Shown piece after piece: positions 61,505 through 64,000 of a DNA stretch of 64,000 bases; within the stretch, counting starts at the first letter, position 1; each line of letters starts with the position of its first letter. The position numbers and the translations under genes were made by a program. The notes under the pieces were generated by a model. It was not told where the DNA came from and ran no database searches. It saw nothing but the letters and a program-made list of their open reading frames with translations. This stretch comes from CAUZIZ01 sp965219005 (lineage in GTDB: Bacteria > Acidobacteriota > UBA6911 > RPQK01 > JAJDTT01): NCBI GenBank assembly GCA_965219005.1, contig CBDCMS010000004.1, positions 3,968,001 to 4,032,000 on the forward strand. Direction: 5' to 3'.

Positions 61505-64000
61505 ATGAGAGCTAGCGAAGTTTTGATAGCGAACAAGAACGCCTTCGTTCTTGTGATCTGTTTCATTCTCTTGCCGACCGCATTCGTCTCGGCCCAGATT
61601 CCACTAAGCGAGCGGAACGCCCTGATTGCCCTCTATGGCAGCACGGGAGGGGAGGATTGGAAGATCCAGGAGGGCTGGCTCGGTGCACCGGGAACCGAAA
61701 CCGATTGGTATGGAGTTCAAGTCCAAGACGGCCATGTCGTCAATATCACACTTAGAGCCAACGGCCTGATTGGAAAACTTCCTCCCGAAATAGGTGATTT
61801 CCCAGAGCTTCTCTGGCTAGACTTGAGTGGATACGCCGCCTGGATCATCGGTAGGAATGACCTTGAAGGTCCGGTCCCTCCACAGCTAGGACAACTCGCA
61901 AAGCTTGAGTTTCTTGACTTGTCGTCCAATGACTTCTCTGGGCCTGCTCCGGCAGAACTCGGCAATCTAGCGCAGCTTGTCCGACTCGATCTCAGGAGAA
62001 ATGCGCTGACTTCGCTGCCGCCCACAATCGGCTTGCTGGTTGAACTTCGAAATCTGGACTTGACCGGCAACTTCCTCAGCCAGTTGCCTGGAGAAATCGG
62101 AGACTTGAGCAAATTGGAAGAATTGCGTCTTGCCGACAATCAGCTTCAGATCCTCCCTGATGAACTTGGGCAACTCACCCAACTTCAGAGCCTCAGCCTG
62201 GTGGGTAATCCGTTCACTCAACTGCCTTCGACGTTAGGTAATCTGACTCAGCTGAAAACCTTGTGGATCGGCGGCACCGAACTCTTGCAGATTCCGGAGG
62301 AGCTCGGTCTAGTTCAGAGTCTGGAGACCGTGGACATTTCCCGAGGCACATACTCGAGTCTGCCAAAGGGGATTGGACACTTTCGTTTCATCCAGAAACT
62401 CGACGCCAGCGATAACGAGCTGCTCGATCTCCCTGCGGAGTTGGCCAACCTTCGTGCCCTGAAGGAGCTTGACCTTTCTGGCAACAGATTGGCGACTCTC
62501 CCCGCCGTGTTGGGGGAGATGGTCAACCTGGAGCTTCTTCATCTACGATCCAACCCCTTACGCGGTCCGATTCCGGCCTACGTCGGTCAACTAACTCAGT
62601 TAAAGGTCTTGAAGCTGGATGCAGGCTTATCCGGCGCTATCCCTCCCGAGTTGGGCAACATGACTGAGCTGAGGGAGTTGGTCCTGTCCTCGAGGCACCT
62701 CACTGGCGAGATCCCAGTTGAGCTTGCTCGATTGGACAACCTAGAGTTGCTGGCGGTGTCCGGGACCGGGCTTACAGGCAGCATCCCGCCCGAGCTGGGG
62801 CTGATGACCAACCTCCGTCAGCTTGCCCTGAATTCGAACCGTCTGAGCGGGCGGATTCCTGCTGAGCTAGGTGGCCTTTCGGAAGTGTATCTTCGATCGA
62901 ATGAGTTGAGTGGTCAGATTCCTCCGGAGCTTGGGGGAGTGGACCGTCTCGATCTCTCCGAGAATCAGCTCTCAGGGGAGATTCCGCCAGAGCTCGGCCA
63001 AGTCGATTGGCTGGACCTCTCAGAGAATCGGCTGTCTGGGAAGATCCCTCCCGAATTGTTCGCAATCGGCGAAACACTGAATCTTTCATTCAATCGTCTC
63101 GAGGGCAAGATCCCCGAGGTTCCGTTTGGCCCAGATCGCGCCGATCACAATATTCCCCGGGTAATCAACCTAAGCGAGAACCGCCTAAGCGGAAGCATTC
63201 CAAACTCGCTTATGCGAATGACTTCCGATGTTCTCGACCTCAGCTCCAACGCCCTCACCGGACCCATTCCGCCGGATGTTGGGCACGGGAGGTTCCGCGA
63301 CTTGAGATTGGACGCGAATCAGCTCTCGGGACCGCTCCCGGAATCGCTCGTGAGCTTGGCCAGCGTGTATTTGCATCTCGTTCTGGAGTGGAACGCTCTC
63401 AGCTCTCCATCGCCCAGGATGGATCAGTTCCTGGAAAGATACAATGGATCACCTAATCCCTTCCTTCTTACCCAGACGCTCCCAGCCTTGGATCTCGAAG
63501 TCGCCCGGGTCACGGGCTCGACCGTGACGCTGAAGTGGACTGCCATCGAGTTCTTTTTCTTCGAGGGTGGATATGAGGTCTACTACAGTTCGAATCCGGA
63601 AGGTCCCTATCAACTCTCTGGGCGGACCGAGCGTAAGTCAACCCGTTCGATGACGGTGACTGGTCTGGATTCTGACACCGCGTACTATTTTGTTCTGAAG
63701 ACCGTGAGTGAGAGCCACGTCTATAACCCGAACATTGTGAACAGCGAGCTTAGCCAACAAGTGTCGGCGACGACTTCGAGCGCCGCAGAGGTCTATTTTC
63801 CGCTGCTGCTGTCCGGCGCCCAGAACCTCACGGGCCTGGCTCTGGCTAGTGAGAGCGACGTCGGATTGTCTCTGCGATTCGAACCCTTTGATGCTTCCGG
63901 TCGTTCATTGCTCGCCTCTCCCAACCCGATTGAGGAAGTCCTCCTCCCAAGATCCCAGGCTGCGCGCTTGAGCCGCGATCTTCTCAATTTCGCCTCCACA
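61505..64000 (+). CDS. Secreted leucine-rich repeat/FN3 protein, runs off the right edge
   Basis: ATG 61505 opens 832 codons without a stop to the end of the window. The signal peptide (NAFVLVICFILLPTAFVSA) is followed by the N-cap LSERNALIALYGSTGGEDWKI, about 20 LRRs (mixture of LSGxIPxELG and LPxEIGxLxxL types), an FN3-like domain near residues 665-755 (ARVTGSTVTLKWTAIEFFFFEGG), and the start of the C-terminal beta modules (AEVYFPLLLSGAQNLTGLAL). It is a close paralogue of the split gene at 50.9-54.4 kb and has an unbroken frame, which supports reading that gene as one protein. Confidence 0.88.
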   Translation, partial: MRASEVLIANKNAFVLVICFILLPTAFVSAQIPLSERNALIALYGSTGGEDWKIQEGWLGAPGTETDWYGVQVQDGHVVNITLRANGLIGKLPPEIGDFPELLWLDLSGYAAWIIGRNDLEGPVPPQLGQLAKLEFLDLSSNDFSGPAPAELGNLAQLVRLDLRRNALTSLPPTIGLLVELRNLDLTGNFLSQLPGEIGDLSKLEELRLADNQLQILPDELGQLTQLQSLSLVGNPFTQLPSTLGNLTQLKTLWIGGTELLQIPEELGLVQSLETVDISRGTYSSLPKGIGHFRFIQKLDASDNELLDLPAELANLRALKELDLSGNRLATLPAVLGEMVNLELLHLRSNPLRGPIPAYVGQLTQLKVLKLDAGLSGAIPPELGNMTELRELVLSSRHLTGEIPVELARLDNLELLAVSGTGLTGSIPPELGLMTNLRQLALNSNRLSGRIPAELGGLSEVYLRSNELSGQIPPELGGVDRLDLSENQLSGEIPPELGQVDWLDLSENRLSGKIPPELFAIGETLNLSFNRLEGKIPEVPFGPDRADHNIPRVINLSENRLSGSIPNSLMRMTSDVLDLSSNALTGPIPPDVGHGRFRDLRLDANQLSGPLPESLVSLASVYLHLVLEWNALSSPSPRMDQFLERYNGSPNPFLLTQTLPALDLEVARVTGSTVTLKWTAIEFFFFEGGYEVYYSSNPEGPYQLSGRTERKSTRSMTVTGLDSDTAYYFVLKTVSESHVYNPNIVNSELSQQVSATTSSAAEVYFPLLLSGAQNLTGLALASESDVGLSLRFEPFDASGRSLLASPNPIEEVLLPRSQAARLSRDLLNFAST

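Overview
The window looks like a chromosomal stretch of an Acidobacteriota bacterium, or a close relative with planctomycete-like gene content. The evidence is a PSCyt1-PSCyt2-PSD1 protein paired with a DUF1501 protein, a helix-turn-helix plus transmembrane plus PD40 propeller regulator of the acidobacterial type, large secreted beta-rich proteins with leucine-rich repeats, PKD-like and FN3 modules, and many dispersed palindromic repeats. GC is high by eye (not computed). This assignment is an inference; no rRNA or other marker gene is present.

Layout. (1) 0-13.4 kb, oxidative metabolism: on the minus strand two GMC flavin oxidoreductases, an Old Yellow Enzyme-type reductase and a four-helix membrane protein; on the plus strand three tandem RoxA-like di-haem cytochromes, an endonuclease/exonuclease/phosphatase protein with an apparent ACG start, and an Eis-like acetyltransferase. 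(2) 13.4-20.3 kb: a doubly frameshifted glycosidase-like secreted gene, then PSD1, DUF1501 and PIG-L deacetylase genes. (3) 20.4-32.1 kb: an accessory stretch of small unrelated genes (cupin, GNATs, RpiB, NUDIX, serine hydrolase, methyltransferases, HAD, DJ-1/PfpI). Many carry one lesion each: single-base frameshifts, a nonsense codon, a 44-bp duplication, a truncated MutS. It ends at a decayed 3' half of tRNA-Arg(UCU), probably an old integration scar. (4) 32.6-38.5 kb: two large secreted proteins, with a 149-bp MITE and a protein-kinase relic between them. (5) 39.2-49.6 kb, a mobile-element nest: two group II introns with the same internal deletion of the reverse transcriptase, a pentapeptide-repeat membrane protein, an IS4-family element with both ends duplicated, an rtcB remnant, and a three-recombinase (RIT) element inserted in the catalytic domain V of the second intron. 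(6) 49.7-64 kb: a truncated membrane protein, a sulfatase-like membrane enzyme translationally coupled to an LRR/FN3 secreted protein that is split at a C9 tract, a PD40 regulator, a pair of overlapping exported proteins, and a second LRR/FN3 paralogue running off the right edge.

The most coherent functional unit is the first: GMC oxidases, a flavin reductase and RoxA-type dioxygenase-like cytochromes suggest periplasmic oxidative attack on a hydrophobic substrate such as a polyisoprenoid, terpenoid or sterol. The most unusual genome structure is the RIT element inside a maturase-deleted group II intron. The many single-base lesions could be real decay or consensus errors, and raw reads are needed to tell these apart.
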